Position numbers and translations under genes: made by a program. Of a DNA stretch of 19,586 nt, positions 1-9,531 are shown piece by piece. The DNA is from Actinomycetota bacterium. Lineage in GTDB: Bacteria; Actinomycetota; Actinomycetes; Actinomycetales; Actinomycetaceae. The stretch lies in contig JAHYYD010000010.1 of NCBI GenBank assembly GCA_019425105.1, forward strand, positions 1 through 19,586, in the 5' to 3' direction. Under the pieces are notes generated by a model. That model searched no databases, was not told the DNA's origin, and saw only the letters and a list, made by a program, of their open reading frames with translations. Within the stretch, counting starts at the first letter, position 1. Every line of letters starts with the position of its first letter.

Positions 1-43
1 CGTCGTACATGTCGTGGGCTTGCTCGACGATGCTGCGTGTCAT
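1..43 (-). CDS. Unidentified protein, N-terminal fragment (gene runs off the window)
   Basis: An ATG on the minus strand at 41-43 is preceded by a near-ideal ribosome binding site (GGAGGAAG, a few bases upstream) and a -10-like box further up. The frame stays open to the window edge and gives only 14 residues, beginning MTRSIVEQAHDMYD. That is too little to recognise a family, so no function is proposed. It lies 51 bp downstream of the zinc metallopeptidase gene on the same strand. The TACAAT box in that gap suggests it has its own promoter, although read-through from the tgt operon is also possible. Confidence 0.55.
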   Translation of the reverse strand, partial: MTRSIVEQAHDMYD

Positions 44-71
44 GACTTCCTCCTGGGAATGGGCGAATTCA

Positions 72-77
72 ATTGTA
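72..77 (-). promoter_or_regulatory. Candidate -10 box for the partial gene at the left edge
   Basis: On the minus strand this reads TACAAT, five of six bases of the TATAAT consensus. It lies about 28 bp upstream of the ATG at 43 and leaves room for a short leader carrying the GGAGGAAG ribosome binding site. No good -35 hexamer is visible at 16-18 bp, so the call rests on the -10 box and its placement. Confidence 0.35.
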
Positions 78-94
78 CCGATACGCAGAATGCC

Positions 95-1000
95 TCACAC
101 CTGCGATGCCGACCATGTATCGCACGTGGAGATGTCACCGGAGTCGAGGCCGCGCTGCAGCCACGTCGCGCGCTGGTCGGCGCTACCGTGCGTCCAGCTC
201 TCGGGATTGGACGAACCCTGGTACTTGGTCTGGAGGCGGTCGTCGCCGATCGCCTGCGCTGTCTGGAGAGCGCCCCGAATCTGATCGGTGGTCGGCGTCT
301 TCAGATAGGGCGTACCCGTCGACGGATCGGGCGTATTCGACGCCCAGTGCATCCACACGCCCGCATAGCAGTCCGCCTGAAGCTCCGAGCGCACGCCAGC
401 ACCCTGAGCGCCAGTCTCACGAGTGTCGTGAGCGCGGAACACCCCTTGGAGATTCTGGATGTGGTGGCCCCACTCGTGGGCAACGACGTACTCCTGCGCA
501 AGCACCGAATCGGAGGCTCCGTACTGAGAGACCATGTCGTTGAAGAAACCGAGATCCAGATACACGGTCGAATCACCGGGGCAATAGAACGGACCAACGG
601 CGCTCGTCGCGTTCCCACAGGCGGTCGATACCGAATCCGTGAAGATCTGAAAGTCAGGAAGCTCGTAGGTCACGCCGGTCCCCTGATCGGCCAGCTGCGT
701 CTTCCAGACGGCGTCAAGAGACTGTGCGGTCGCAACCATTCGACACTCGACGCGCTCGTTTGCATCCTTTCCTGTCTGACACGATGAGACATCCACCGAC
801 GAGGAGGACGAGGAGGACGAGGAGGAGGTCTGCGGTGACGATGACAGGAGAGCGGTGAGATCGATCCCCGTGAAGTAGGAAAAACCGAGGATGAGGAGGA
901 CACCGAGAATCGACCCGCCGCCGGCCCCTGCAATCTTGCGCCCCGCACCCGACGTGCCGACACGGGACGGATCCAAGCGGATATTGTCGTTAAAGCTCAT
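95..1000 (-). CDS. ypfJ: Membrane-anchored neutral zinc metallopeptidase (KPN_02809/YpfJ family)
   Basis: The 301-residue product has a short polar N-terminus, one membrane segment near residues 28-47, and a serine-rich linker at about 53-73. The rest is an extracytoplasmic domain. HEWGH at residues 175-179 is the HExxH zinc motif, and SELQADCYAG around 206-215 supplies the likely third ligand, Glu207; both are hallmarks of the YpfJ-type 'putative neutral zinc metallopeptidase' family. Four or more cysteines in the outer domain could form disulfides. The physiological substrate of this family is not established. The start ATG has GGGAG five bases upstream. The gene begins 15 nt after the tgt stop, so it is probably the last gene of the transporter-tgt operon. 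Family assignment is secure; the role in this operon is unknown. Confidence 0.88.
   Translation of the reverse strand: MSFNDNIRLDPSRVGTSGAGRKIAGAGGGSILGVLLILGFSYFTGIDLTALLSSSPQTSSSSSSSSSSVDVSSCQTGKDANERVECRMVATAQSLDAVWKTQLADQGTGVTYELPDFQIFTDSVSTACGNATSAVGPFYCPGDSTVYLDLGFFNDMVSQYGASDSVLAQEYVVAHEWGHHIQNLQGVFRAHDTRETGAQGAGVRSELQADCYAGVWMHWASNTPDPSTGTPYLKTPTTDQIRGALQTAQAIGDDRLQTKYQGSSNPESWTHGSADQRATWLQRGLDSGDISTCDTWSASQV
798..824 (-). repeat. Three tandem 9-bp repeats coding for a poly-serine linker
   Basis: On the plus strand the unit GACGAGGAG occurs three times in a row. On the coding strand this gives alternating TCC and TCG serine codons within the linker between the membrane anchor and the protease domain. 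Such a run can expand or shrink by replication slippage without shifting the frame. Confidence 0.6.
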
Positions 1001-1015
1001 GAATGCTCCCGGGAG

Positions 1016-3027
<2,012 letters not shown>

Positions 3028-3159
3028 GGTGTGAAAACCTCGTAGATTGACTCAAAGAAAGGGCGATACCCAACATCCATTGTGCCTGCTGACCGTGCCG
3101 TTGCGCGCATCGGGAGGGCTCACGGCGTGGGTTGATTCGCCCACAGGCACCCCTCCCTC

Positions 3160-3165
3160 TACTCT
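3160..3165 (+). promoter_or_regulatory. -10 box for a probable leaderless ABC-F transcript
   Basis: TACTCT fits the actinobacterial TAnnnT pattern. It ends 6 bases before the GTG at 3172, where transcription would be expected to begin. The only purine-rich sequence (GGAG, 3167-3170) lies directly against the GTG, too close to act as a normal ribosome binding site, so leaderless initiation is the simpler reading. A TTGATT 22 bp upstream is too far away to be a standard -35. Confidence 0.5.
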
Positions 3166-3171
3166 TGGAGG

Positions 3172-4782
3172 GTGATTAACGTCCAGGATTTCTCATTGCG
3201 TATCGGTGCCCGTGAGCTCGTCAACCACGCAAGTTTCCGTGTCGATAAAGGCATGTGCATTGGTCTCGTCGGCCGTAACGGCGCCGGTAAAACAACGACG
3301 ATGCGACTGCTCGCAGGCGAGGCTGATCGCGGTGCCGCCGAGCACACCGGAACCATCACGTCCAACGGCACTATCGGCTACCTCGCACAGGACACTCACG
3401 TCGGTGACCCACAGATGAAGGCCCGTGATCGCATTATCTCTGTGCGCGGCATCGACTCGATCATCGCGCGCATCCGCAAGGCCGAACACGAGATGTCGAC
3501 GACCGAGGGCGCGCGGCAGCAGCGTGCCATGGAGCGCTACGTCAAGCTCGATCAGCAGTTCACGAACTCCGGAGGGTGGGCTGCCAACGCCGAGGCGGCG
3601 CAGATCGCTCATTCCCTTGGTCTCGAGGACCGCGTCCTCGACCAGACCCTCGATACCCTCTCCGGCGGCCAGCGTCGCCGCGTCGAGCTGGCACGCGTGC
3701 TCTTCTCCGATGCAGATGTACTCCTCCTGGATGAGCCCACGAATCACCTTGATCACGACTCGATCGTGTGGCTGCGTGACTGGATTAAGACGTTCCCCGG
3801 CGGCGTCATGATCATCTCCCACGACGTCAAGCTCCTCGGCGACACGGTCAACCAGGTGTTCTACCTCGATGCAAACCGCGCCCAGATCGACATCTACCAC
3901 CTCGGGTGGTCGGCGTACCTTAAGCAGCGCGAGGAAGACGAACGTCGTCGGCGTAAGGAGCGCGCCAATGCGCTGAAGAAGGCCGAGCATCTCAAGGCGC
4001 AGGGCGAAAAAATGCGTGCCAAGGCCACAAAGGCCGTGGCCGCCCAGCAGATGCTGCGCCGTGCTGAGGAGCTGTTCGCCCAGGCCGGACAGGAAGCCAC
4101 GCAGGAAAAGGTGGCGCGTCTGCGTTTCCCAGATCCCGCCCCCTCCGGGCGTGTTCCCCTGACCGCCGAAGGACTCTCCAAGTCGTACGGCTCGCTCGAA
4201 GTGTTCACAGGCGTGGATCTCGCCATCGACCGTGGCTCCAAGGTGGTTGTGCTCGGCCTGAATGGCGCAGGGAAAACGACGCTGCTGCGCCTTCTCTCCG
4301 GCATCGAGGAGCCGGACTCGGGACGCGTCGTGCCCGGACACGGACTCAAACTCGGATACTACGCCCAGGAGCACGAGACCCTCGACGACACCCGCACGAT
4401 TCGAGAGAACATGGCCGAGGCCGCCCCCACACTCGACGACACCCACGTGCGCAACATCCTCGGACAGTTCCTCTTCCAAGGCGACGACGTTGAGAAGCCC
4501 GTCTCCGTCCTGTCCGGCGGCGAGAAGACACGCCTCGCCCTGGCGACCCTCGTCGTCTCGGGTGCCAACGTCCTGCTGCTCGACGAGCCAACCAACAACC
4601 TCGATCCAGCATCGCGCGAGGAGATCCTTGCCGCTCTGCGCGACTATGAGGGGGCCGTCATCCTCGTGACGCACGATCCCGGTGCGGTCACGGCCCTGAA
4701 TCCTGAGCGTGTCCTGCTTCTTCCGGACGCAGATGAGGACCTGTGGGACGACAGCTACCTCGACCTCGTCACCCTCACCTGA
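3172..4782 (+). CDS. ABC-F family ATPase (Rv1473-like, ribosome-associated)
   Basis: A 536-residue soluble protein with two ABC domains and no membrane segments, hence ABC-F rather than a transporter. Domain 1 has GRNGAGKTT (about residues 34-42), LSGGQRRRVELAR, and LLLDEPTNHLD. Domain 2 has GLNGAGKTT, LSGGEKTRLALA, and LLLDEPTNNLD. The charged, coiled linker at about 250-310 (KQREEDERRRRKERAN onward) is the ABC-F interdomain arm. From memory it closely resembles mycobacterial Rv1473. ABC-F proteins act on the ribosome in translation or in protection from antibiotics; which applies here cannot be read from sequence. The GTG start matches the family N-terminus and has no spaced ribosome binding site. 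It is single-gene, and its 3' end faces the importer operon across a shared hairpin. Confidence 0.93.
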   Translation: MINVQDFSLRIGARELVNHASFRVDKGMCIGLVGRNGAGKTTTMRLLAGEADRGAAEHTGTITSNGTIGYLAQDTHVGDPQMKARDRIISVRGIDSIIARIRKAEHEMSTTEGARQQRAMERYVKLDQQFTNSGGWAANAEAAQIAHSLGLEDRVLDQTLDTLSGGQRRRVELARVLFSDADVLLLDEPTNHLDHDSIVWLRDWIKTFPGGVMIISHDVKLLGDTVNQVFYLDANRAQIDIYHLGWSAYLKQREEDERRRRKERANALKKAEHLKAQGEKMRAKATKAVAAQQMLRRAEELFAQAGQEATQEKVARLRFPDPAPSGRVPLTAEGLSKSYGSLEVFTGVDLAIDRGSKVVVLGLNGAGKTTLLRLLSGIEEPDSGRVVPGHGLKLGYYAQEHETLDDTRTIRENMAEAAPTLDDTHVRNILGQFLFQGDDVEKPVSVLSGGEKTRLALATLVVSGANVLLLDEPTNNLDPASREEILAALRDYEGAVILVTHDPGAVTALNPERVLLLPDADEDLWDDSYLDLVTLT

Positions 4783-4828
4783 CGGCGATACTTCTCCATC
4801 CCCTCGTTGGGTGCCGCGGGGACGACAA

Positions 4829-4860
4829 AGGCCGGGACTGGGAAAACCCAGCCCCGGCCT
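4829..4860. terminator. Bidirectional hairpin between ABC-F gene and importer operon
   Basis: A 14-bp stem with an AAAA loop in the plus sense (left arm 4829-4842, right arm 4847-4860). The only flaw is A4837 opposite C4852, which becomes a G:U pair in the minus-strand RNA, so the hairpin is perfect for the importer operon transcript. No strong U-run follows on either side. It lies between two convergent genes. Confidence 0.75.
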
Positions 4861-4873
4861 CGTCGAATGAGGA

Positions 4874-5647
4874 TCAGAGCACCTTGGAGAAGAACTCCTT
4901 GGTACGCTCCGACTGTGGGTTGTCGATGACCCCGGCGGGAGCTCCGGCCTCGACGATCACGCCGCCGTCCATGAAGACCACCTGATCGGCCACCTCGCGG
5001 GCGAACCCGATTTCGTGGGTAACGACCGCCATCGTCATGCCGGAGGCGGCCAGATCCTGCATGACCTGGAGAACTTCGCCGACGAGTTCGGGATCAAGCG
5101 CGGAGGTCGGCTCGTCAAAAAGCATGATCTCCGGATCCATCGCCAGCGCACGGGCGATGGCCACGCGCTGCTGCTGGCCACCCGAGAGCTCGGAGGGGTA
5201 GTGGTCCGCACGGTCAGCCAGACCCACGCGATCGAGGAGCTCGAGTGCCTGCGTGTGCGCCTCACTCTTCGAGCGCTTGAGAACCTGAATCGGGGCCTCC
5301 ATGACGTTTTCGAGTGCCGTCTTGTGCGGGAAGAGATTGAAGCGCTGGAACACCATGCCGATACGGGAACGCTGGGCCGCGATCTCCTTATCGTGACGCT
5401 CATGTAGCACACCGTGGTCGTCTTCGCGGTAGCCGAGCAACTCGCCGTCGACGAACACGCGACCGGCACTGATGTCCTCAAGCATGTTCAGGCAACGCAG
5501 GAGCGTCGACTTGCCGGAGCCCGAGGGACCGAGGATCACGCATACCTCGCCGGGAGCGATATCCAAATCAATACCCCGCAGGACGTGCAGGTCGCCGAAG
5601 AACTTGTGGACTCCGCGCACGGAGACCATGGGCGTCGTGGTCGTCAT
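4874..5647 (-). CDS. glnQ: Polar amino-acid ABC transporter, ATP-binding subunit (GlnQ/HisP type)
   Basis: Cytoplasmic motor subunit of the importer. The 257 residues contain the Walker [10 protein letters not shown] (40-48), the Q-loop [10 protein letters not shown] near 99-108, the signature LSGGQQQR (154-161), Walker [13 protein letters not shown] (174-185), and switch histidine His211 in VTHE. This is the canonical PAAT-family order. A short acidic insert (about residues 74-90, [14 protein letters not shown]) precedes the Q-loop. The ATG overlaps the permease stop by 4 bp (ATGA), so translation is probably coupled. It is the last gene of the four-gene importer unit and ends at the hairpin at 4829-4860. 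Substrate cannot be deduced from this subunit. Confidence 0.94.
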   Translation of the reverse strand: MTTTTPMVSVRGVHKFFGDLHVLRGIDLDIAPGEVCVILGPSGSGKSTLLRCLNMLEDISAGRVFVDGELLGYREDDHGVLHERHDKEIAAQRSRIGMVFQRFNLFPHKTALENVMEAPIQVLKRSKSEAHTQALELLDRVGLADRADHYPSELSGGQQQRVAIARALAMDPEIMLFDEPTSALDPELVGEVLQVMQDLAASGMTMAVVTHEIGFAREVADQVVFMDGGVIVEAGAPAGVIDNPQSERTKEFFSKVL

Positions 5648-6606
5648 GGTGTCACATCCAGAAACTTGAGCTTAGTGGTGTGCGTCTCGTCCTCGCTGTC
5701 GGCCTTCGAGGACTCGGTGGGGGATTCCGCAGCCGCATTATCGCGGCGTTCGAAACCCTTGCCATAGTACTTTTCGATAAAGGACTGAATCCACATCAGG
5801 AGGCTCGTGATCACGAGGTACCAGATTGCCGCGGCGATGAGGAGGGGCACAGGCGCAAACGTCGCCTGGCCACGCTGACGCGCAATGAACGTGAGCTCGA
5901 GGGTGAAGGGAATCGCCGACACCAAAGAGGTCGTCTTGAGCATCGAAATCGTCTCATTGCCGATCGGCGGGACAATCACGCGCATCGCCTGCGGCAGGAT
6001 GATGCGGCGGAAGATCGTTCCGCGCGGCATGCCCAGAGCGGTCGCAGCCTCCCACTGGCCCTTCGAGACGCTCAACAGACCGGCGCGCATGATCTCAGCG
6101 AGGTAGGCACCCTCGTTGAGGCCCAGGCCGATGAAGGCCATCCAGAACGGGGTGAAATAGGTGGCCGTATCAAAGCTCAGCTCCCAGCCCCACAGCGAAC
6201 CGAGGAACGGCACGCCGAAAGACAGCGTCGGGTACAGCGTGGGCAGCAGCGACCAGAAAATCAGCTGCGTGTAGATAGGTGTTCCGCGGAAGAACCAGAT
6301 GTAGGCCATCGCCACCCAGCGTAGGACTGGGTTCACGGACTGACGCATAATCGCCATCGTGATCGCGAGCACGGTGCCGACCACCATTGCGAGGACCGTC
6401 AGAATGATCGTGAAGAGCACGCCCTGCATGATCGAACGCGAGAACAGCCACTGGAAGACGACCTGCCACTGGAAGTTTGCGTTCGTGATGAGAGCGTGGG
6501 CGGCCATCGCTGCGAGAATCGCGGCGACGATTGCGCTCGCCCACCTCCCCGGGCGGGGGACCGGTTTCGCGTCGATCAGCTCGACGCCGTCTTTGATGAT
6601 TGCCAT
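5644..6606 (-). CDS. Polar amino-acid ABC transporter, permease subunit (HisM/GlnP type)
   Basis: A 320-residue inner-membrane subunit with hydrophobic segments near 22-40, 60-86, 97-120, 152-172, 210-230 and 253-275. The EAA coupling loop is at about 186-205 ([20 protein letters not shown]), which docks on the ATPase. It has an N-terminal cytoplasmic extension of about 20 residues and a charged C-terminal tail after YYGKGFERR (about 30 residues, Ser/Glu-rich), longer than the compact family core. Only one permease gene is present, so a homodimer is the likely pore. The start lies 7 nt after the upstream binding-protein stop, with GAGG as ribosome binding site. It overlaps the downstream ATPase start by 4 bp. 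Confidence 0.93.
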   Translation of the reverse strand: MAIIKDGVELIDAKPVPRPGRWASAIVAAILAAMAAHALITNANFQWQVVFQWLFSRSIMQGVLFTIILTVLAMVVGTVLAITMAIMRQSVNPVLRWVAMAYIWFFRGTPIYTQLIFWSLLPTLYPTLSFGVPFLGSLWGWELSFDTATYFTPFWMAFIGLGLNEGAYLAEIMRAGLLSVSKGQWEAATALGMPRGTIFRRIILPQAMRVIVPPIGNETISMLKTTSLVSAIPFTLELTFIARQRGQATFAPVPLLIAAAIWYLVITSLLMWIQSFIEKYYGKGFERRDNAAAESPTESSKADSEDETHTTKLKFLDVTP

Positions 6607-6613
6607 GAGAGCC

Positions 6614-7558
6614 TCAGTCGTTCGTCGCCGGGTTCAGCTCGGCGGTGGTCAGGGCTGCGTCCTGAGCGCCATAGGTGGACAGGATGTCCTTGAGGTAGCC
6701 GTTGTCCATCAGGTATTGCATAGCCTTCTGGACGGCCTGTGTCAGTTGTTCGTCGTTCTTGCTCAGGGCCACGCCCTGCGGTGCGGATTCGATGACGTCG
6801 CCGACCTGCTCGATCTTGCCGCTCGAGAGATTTGCGGTGTAGCCGATGACCGTCGAGTCAGCAAAGGTTGCGTCATACTGGCCGCCGATGACCTTCGTGG
6901 TGATATCGGTCTGTAGGTCGTGCGGCATGATCGTGATCTTGTCCTTGCCGTCGGCTACGCACTTGTCCGACAGTTCGGTTGCGTAGTCTTCCTGCGCGGT
7001 ACCGGTCTGCACACCAATCGTCTTGCCGCAGGGGTTGGTCGGATCGAAGTTCTTCGGGTTGCCCGCAGCGACGCCGTAGGCGGAGCCCACCTGCACGTAG
7101 GAAATCAGGTTTGCCTGCTCCTCACGCTCGGAGGTGATCGTGAAGGACGAGATGCCGACGTCGAACTTGGTGCCGAGCGCCGGGATGATCGTCGGGAACT
7201 CCGCATGGCTGGTCGTTCCCTCACTGAGGCCCATAACCTTGGCCAGTGCCTTGTTGATGTCGACGTCGTATCCCTGAGGAGTCTGCGAGTCATCACCGAG
7301 GAATTCGGCGGGGGCATAATCGGCAGACGCACCATTTCGCAGCGTGCCGCGCGCCTTCACCTCGTCTGGAACCAGGGCAGCGATCTCGTCAACGGTCGGA
7401 ATCTTCGACACGTCGTACGAGGTCGTGGCTGCGGTGGTTGCCGATGTGTCCGAGCCGCTGGTCGACGAGCTGGTCGACGTCGGATCCGCGCAGGCTGCGA
7501 GAGGGAGTGCAGCGGCAGCTGCGAGTGCGATGAGGGCGTGAGCCTTCGAGATGGTCAT
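6614..7558 (-). CDS. Amino-acid ABC transporter substrate-binding lipoprotein (copy 1, permease-proximal)
   Basis: Family 3 extracellular solute-binding protein, 314 residues from the ATG at 7558. This start is chosen because GGAAGG lies 6 nt upstream and the product begins with a signal peptide ending in a lipobox, LAAC with Cys23. An upstream in-frame start at 7624 would put non-signal-like sequence first and would run into the operator array. After a Thr/Ser-rich linker (about 26-50) come the two lobes, including GYDVDINKALAKVMG and FDVGISSFTIT. Two cysteines around the middle (NPCGKT and DKCVAD) may form a disulfide. Copy 2 just upstream is roughly three-quarters identical by eye. Copy 1 is 7 nt from the permease gene and is presumably the ancestral partner. 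Confidence 0.93.
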   Translation of the reverse strand: MTISKAHALIALAAAAALPLAACADPTSTSSSTSGSDTSATTAATTSYDVSKIPTVDEIAALVPDEVKARGTLRNGASADYAPAEFLGDDSQTPQGYDVDINKALAKVMGLSEGTTSHAEFPTIIPALGTKFDVGISSFTITSEREEQANLISYVQVGSAYGVAAGNPKNFDPTNPCGKTIGVQTGTAQEDYATELSDKCVADGKDKITIMPHDLQTDITTKVIGGQYDATFADSTVIGYTANLSSGKIEQVGDVIESAPQGVALSKNDEQLTQAVQKAMQYLMDNGYLKDILSTYGAQDAALTTAELNPATND

Positions 7559-7605
7559 GATGTGCCTTCCGATGGGAGTGGGCCAAGGCCCGTGATTGCT
7601 ACCAT

Positions 7606-7640
7606 TATGCACCCATATGCACATAAATGCATATTATGCG
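7606..7640. promoter_or_regulatory. Operator-like array upstream of binding protein copy 1
   Basis: ATGC elements begin at 7607, 7617, 7627 and 7636, a spacing of 10, 10 and 9 bp that puts them on one face of the helix. Within the array, 7616-7633 is a perfect 18-bp dyad, TATGCA-N6-TGCATA, followed after one base by TATGC. A second, overlapping dyad at 7606-7623 has one mismatch. The array lies about 50-80 bp upstream of the ATG at 7558. A similar half-site (TGCAT/ATGCA) is known for ArgR boxes in some actinobacteria, so ArgR is a candidate binder. No confident -10/-35 pair was identified. Confidence 0.6.
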
Positions 7641-7654
7641 TGGTGCGTCACGAG

Positions 7655-8590
7655 TCAGTTGACGCTGGGGTTCAGCTCTGCGGTAGTGAGAGCCGCATTA
7701 TCGGCGCCGTAGGTGGCCAGAATGTCTGTCAGGTAGCCGTTGTCCATCAGGTACTGCATGGCCTTCTGGACTGCTTCGGTGAGCTGAGCATCGTCCTTTG
7801 CGACCGCAATGCCCTGAGGTGCAGATTCGAAGGTGTCGCCGAGCTGTTCGATCTTGCCGCCCGACTGGGCACTCGTGTAGCCAATGACGGTAGAGTCGGC
7901 GAGCGTTGCGTCATACTGTCCACCAATGAGCTTGGTGGCAATGTCAGTCTGAAGCTCGTGGGGCATGACAGTGATCTTGCTCTTTCCTGCTGCGACGCAT
8001 TCGTCAGAGAGGGTGGCGGCGTATTCCTCCTGGGCTGTTCCAGTCTGAACGGCAATCGTCGTCCCGCACGGATCGCTGGGGTTGAAGTTCTTCGGGTTGC
8101 CGGCAGCGACGCCCCATGCGGATCCAACGTTGAGGTAGGACACCATGTTGACCTGCTGTTCCCGATCGGTTGTGATGGTGAAAGACGAAATGCCGACATC
8201 AAACTTGGTCCCGAGGGCGGGGATGATCGTTGGGAACTCGGAGTGCTTAGTCTCCCCGCTACTGAGGCCCATGACCTTCGCGAGCGCCTTATTGATATCG
8301 ATGTCGTAGCCGATCGGCGTCTGCCCGTCGGCGTCCATGAACTCTGCAGGGGCATAACCGGTCGAGGCTCCATTGCGCAGGGTGCCCCGCTTTTTGACAT
8401 CGTCTGGGACCAGTGCTGCGATCTCGTCGACTGTGGGGATCGAGGAAACATCGTATGACGTCGTGCTCGATGCGGTCGCCGTCGTTGTCGCACCTCCCGA
8501 GCCCGTGCTCGTTGTTGGGTCCGCGCACGCTGTCAGGGCTGTCGCGGCACCGGCTATGGCGAGTGTGGCGAAAATTGTCTTCGTATGCAT
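7655..8590 (-). CDS. Amino-acid ABC transporter substrate-binding lipoprotein (copy 2, upstream paralogue)
   Basis: A 311-residue family 3 solute-binding protein with a signal peptide ending in the lipobox LTAC (Cys22), a Thr/Ser-rich linker, and then a domain nearly collinear with copy 1: IPTVDEIAALVPD, RGTLRNGAS, INKALAKVMG, the paired cysteines, and MQYLMDNGYL near the C-terminus are shared. Differences are mostly conservative and scattered, as expected after a fairly recent tandem duplication. GAGGAA lies 7 nt before the ATG. It has no permease of its own and is 96 bp from copy 1, so it most likely feeds the same permease and ATPase. Whether the two copies bind different amino acids is open. 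Confidence 0.92.
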   Translation of the reverse strand: MHTKTIFATLAIAGAATALTACADPTTSTGSGGATTTATASSTTSYDVSSIPTVDEIAALVPDDVKKRGTLRNGASTGYAPAEFMDADGQTPIGYDIDINKALAKVMGLSSGETKHSEFPTIIPALGTKFDVGISSFTITTDREQQVNMVSYLNVGSAWGVAAGNPKNFNPSDPCGTTIAVQTGTAQEEYAATLSDECVAAGKSKITVMPHELQTDIATKLIGGQYDATLADSTVIGYTSAQSGGKIEQLGDTFESAPQGIAVAKDDAQLTEAVQKAMQYLMDNGYLTDILATYGADNAALTTAELNPSVN

Positions 8591-8636
8591 GATTATGTTC
8601 CTCGGTATCCGTGCGTCAGTGAAACTGTGTGCTCAA

Positions 8637-8661
8637 TATGCAAGCACATGCATAGTATGCA
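8637..8661. promoter_or_regulatory. Operator-like array upstream of binding protein copy 2
   Basis: TATGCA-N6-TGCATA forms a perfect dyad at 8637-8654 and is followed after one base by TATGCA (8656-8661). This is the same composite and spacing as in front of copy 1, while the bases between and around the conserved blocks differ. It lies about 47-71 bp upstream of the ATG at 8590. The likely role is shared transcriptional control of both binding-protein genes; ArgR is a candidate, not proven. I could not place a confident -10 box. Confidence 0.6.
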
Positions 8662-8690
8662 TTATGTGGTCGTCTCGGATAGTGGATACA

Positions 8691-8723
8691 CAAGTGGGCA
8701 AGCACTCAGTGCTTGCCCACTTG
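8691..8723 (-). terminator. Perfect 16-bp inverted repeat, probable terminator of the DUF4191 gene
   Basis: Left arm 8691-8706 and right arm 8708-8723 are exact reverse complements around a single base, so in RNA the top two pairs would open to give a small loop. It starts 10 bp past the DUF4191 stop and just before the importer operator array. There is no clear U-run, which is common among actinobacterial terminators. Confidence 0.7.
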
Positions 8724-8733
8724 GAACAGTTGC

Positions 8734-9426
8734 TCAGTTGCCTCGCAGTGCACGGCGCGACGGCTTGGCGCGGAGTGGATCGATCCCCTTCGGGATCGGC
8801 GGCTCGCCCGAGCGCAGAGCGTTGATGCGTGCGGAAACCTGGGGGACCTCTTCGGGGGTCAGGACGTTCTTAAGTTTACGCAGCTCGCGCTGGAGATCCT
8901 TGAGAGCGATCTGACCATCCTCGCGTCCCACCTGAATCTGATGAACCGGAACGTTGCGCATCACCTTGGTCACTCGCTTTGCTTCCGCTTGCAGAAGCGG
9001 ACGAACGCGCGAGGCGGGACCCTCGGAGATGAGAACAACTCCGGCGCGTCCAACGATGCGCCAAACAAGATCCCGCTCGCGGGTAAACGCAATAGGCTGC
9101 TCGGGGATGACCCAGCCCCGCTGGATTTGGGACAGGGCGACCTTGACGGCTCCCGCAGTATCTTCGACCTGTGAGAACAGAGCCCGGCGCGCTAGGAAGC
9201 TCAGAAGGGCAAGAGCTGCGGTGAACGAGCCCATGAGGCCAACGACAAGCCAGCCAATCCACGAGGTATTGGACAGCCAGGCCACCAGCATGAAGATAGC
9301 GATCACCACAGCGGCTGTTCCGAGAAGCATCCACGGGAGCGCAGGGTATGTGCGTGCGGTCAGGCGGTACGCATCGAGGATGTTCTGATAGAAGCGCCTC
9401 TTAGCGGGGGGATTCGATTCACTCAT
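8734..9426 (-). CDS. DUF4191 family membrane protein
   Basis: A 230-residue actinobacterial protein of unknown function. It has a basic N-terminus (KRRFYQNILDAYRLTARTYP), two adjacent membrane helices at about 29-51 and 56-79, and a cytoplasmic domain containing RRGLVIP-like and RPLLQAEAKRV segments. The C-terminus is basic. In mycobacteria the homologue (Rv2219) sits by lipA/lipB and near the dlaT E2 gene. Here it lies about 1.5 kb from sucB, so part of that gene neighbourhood is conserved although lipA/lipB are not in the window. A TAGAAT box 9 nt before the ATG suggests a very short or absent leader. Confidence 0.85.
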   Translation of the reverse strand: MSESNPPAKRRFYQNILDAYRLTARTYPALPWMLLGTAAVVIAIFMLVAWLSNTSWIGWLVVGLMGSFTAALALLSFLARRALFSQVEDTAGAVKVALSQIQRGWVIPEQPIAFTRERDLVWRIVGRAGVVLISEGPASRVRPLLQAEAKRVTKVMRNVPVHQIQVGREDGQIALKDLQRELRKLKNVLTPEEVPQVSARINALRSGEPPIPKGIDPLRAKPSRRALRGN

Positions 9427-9435
9427 AGGGTCATT

Positions 9436-9441
9436 ATTCTA
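9436..9441 (-). promoter_or_regulatory. -10 box for the DUF4191 gene
   Basis: On the minus strand this reads TAGAAT, followed by 9 nt and the ATG at 9426. No ribosome binding site fits in that space, so the mRNA is probably leaderless or nearly so. No clear -35 element is seen. Confidence 0.4.
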
Positions 9442-9485
9442 CGCGGAGAAGATAAGTAAAAGCGCTCGCGTCCGACCAGGTACTT

Positions 9486-9491
9486 TATAAA
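9486..9491 (+). promoter_or_regulatory. Candidate -10 box for the kinase-like gene
   Basis: TATAAA in an otherwise GC-rich gap between two divergent genes, 40 bp upstream of the chosen ATG at 9532. No -35 of good quality lies 16-18 bp upstream, so this is a composition-based candidate only. Confidence 0.3.
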
Positions 9492-9531
9492 ATGAGTTGC
9501 ATCACATTATGCGGATTTGGACAATGGGAAC

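Noticed and set aside
3028..3171. Possible preQ1 riboswitch in the leader of the transporter-tgt operon
   Set aside because: The leader has a short GAGGTTTTCACACC-like stretch but no convincing pseudoknot arms or A-rich tail of the known preQ1 classes.
3193..4674. A 493-codon minus-strand open frame opposite the ABC-F gene
   Set aside because: The plus strand carries two complete sets of ABC motifs; the antisense frame has none and is a GC-bias shadow.
6920..8458. A 512-codon plus-strand open frame opposite the two binding-protein genes
   Set aside because: It repeats the same pseudo-sequence twice because it mirrors the duplicated genes. The minus-strand products have lipoboxes, ribosome binding sites and family motifs.
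9497..9513. TTGCAT followed by TTATGCG upstream of the kinase-like gene, resembling the importer operator half-sites
   Set aside because: The arrangement and spacing differ from the shared composite, and a single imperfect pair can arise by chance.
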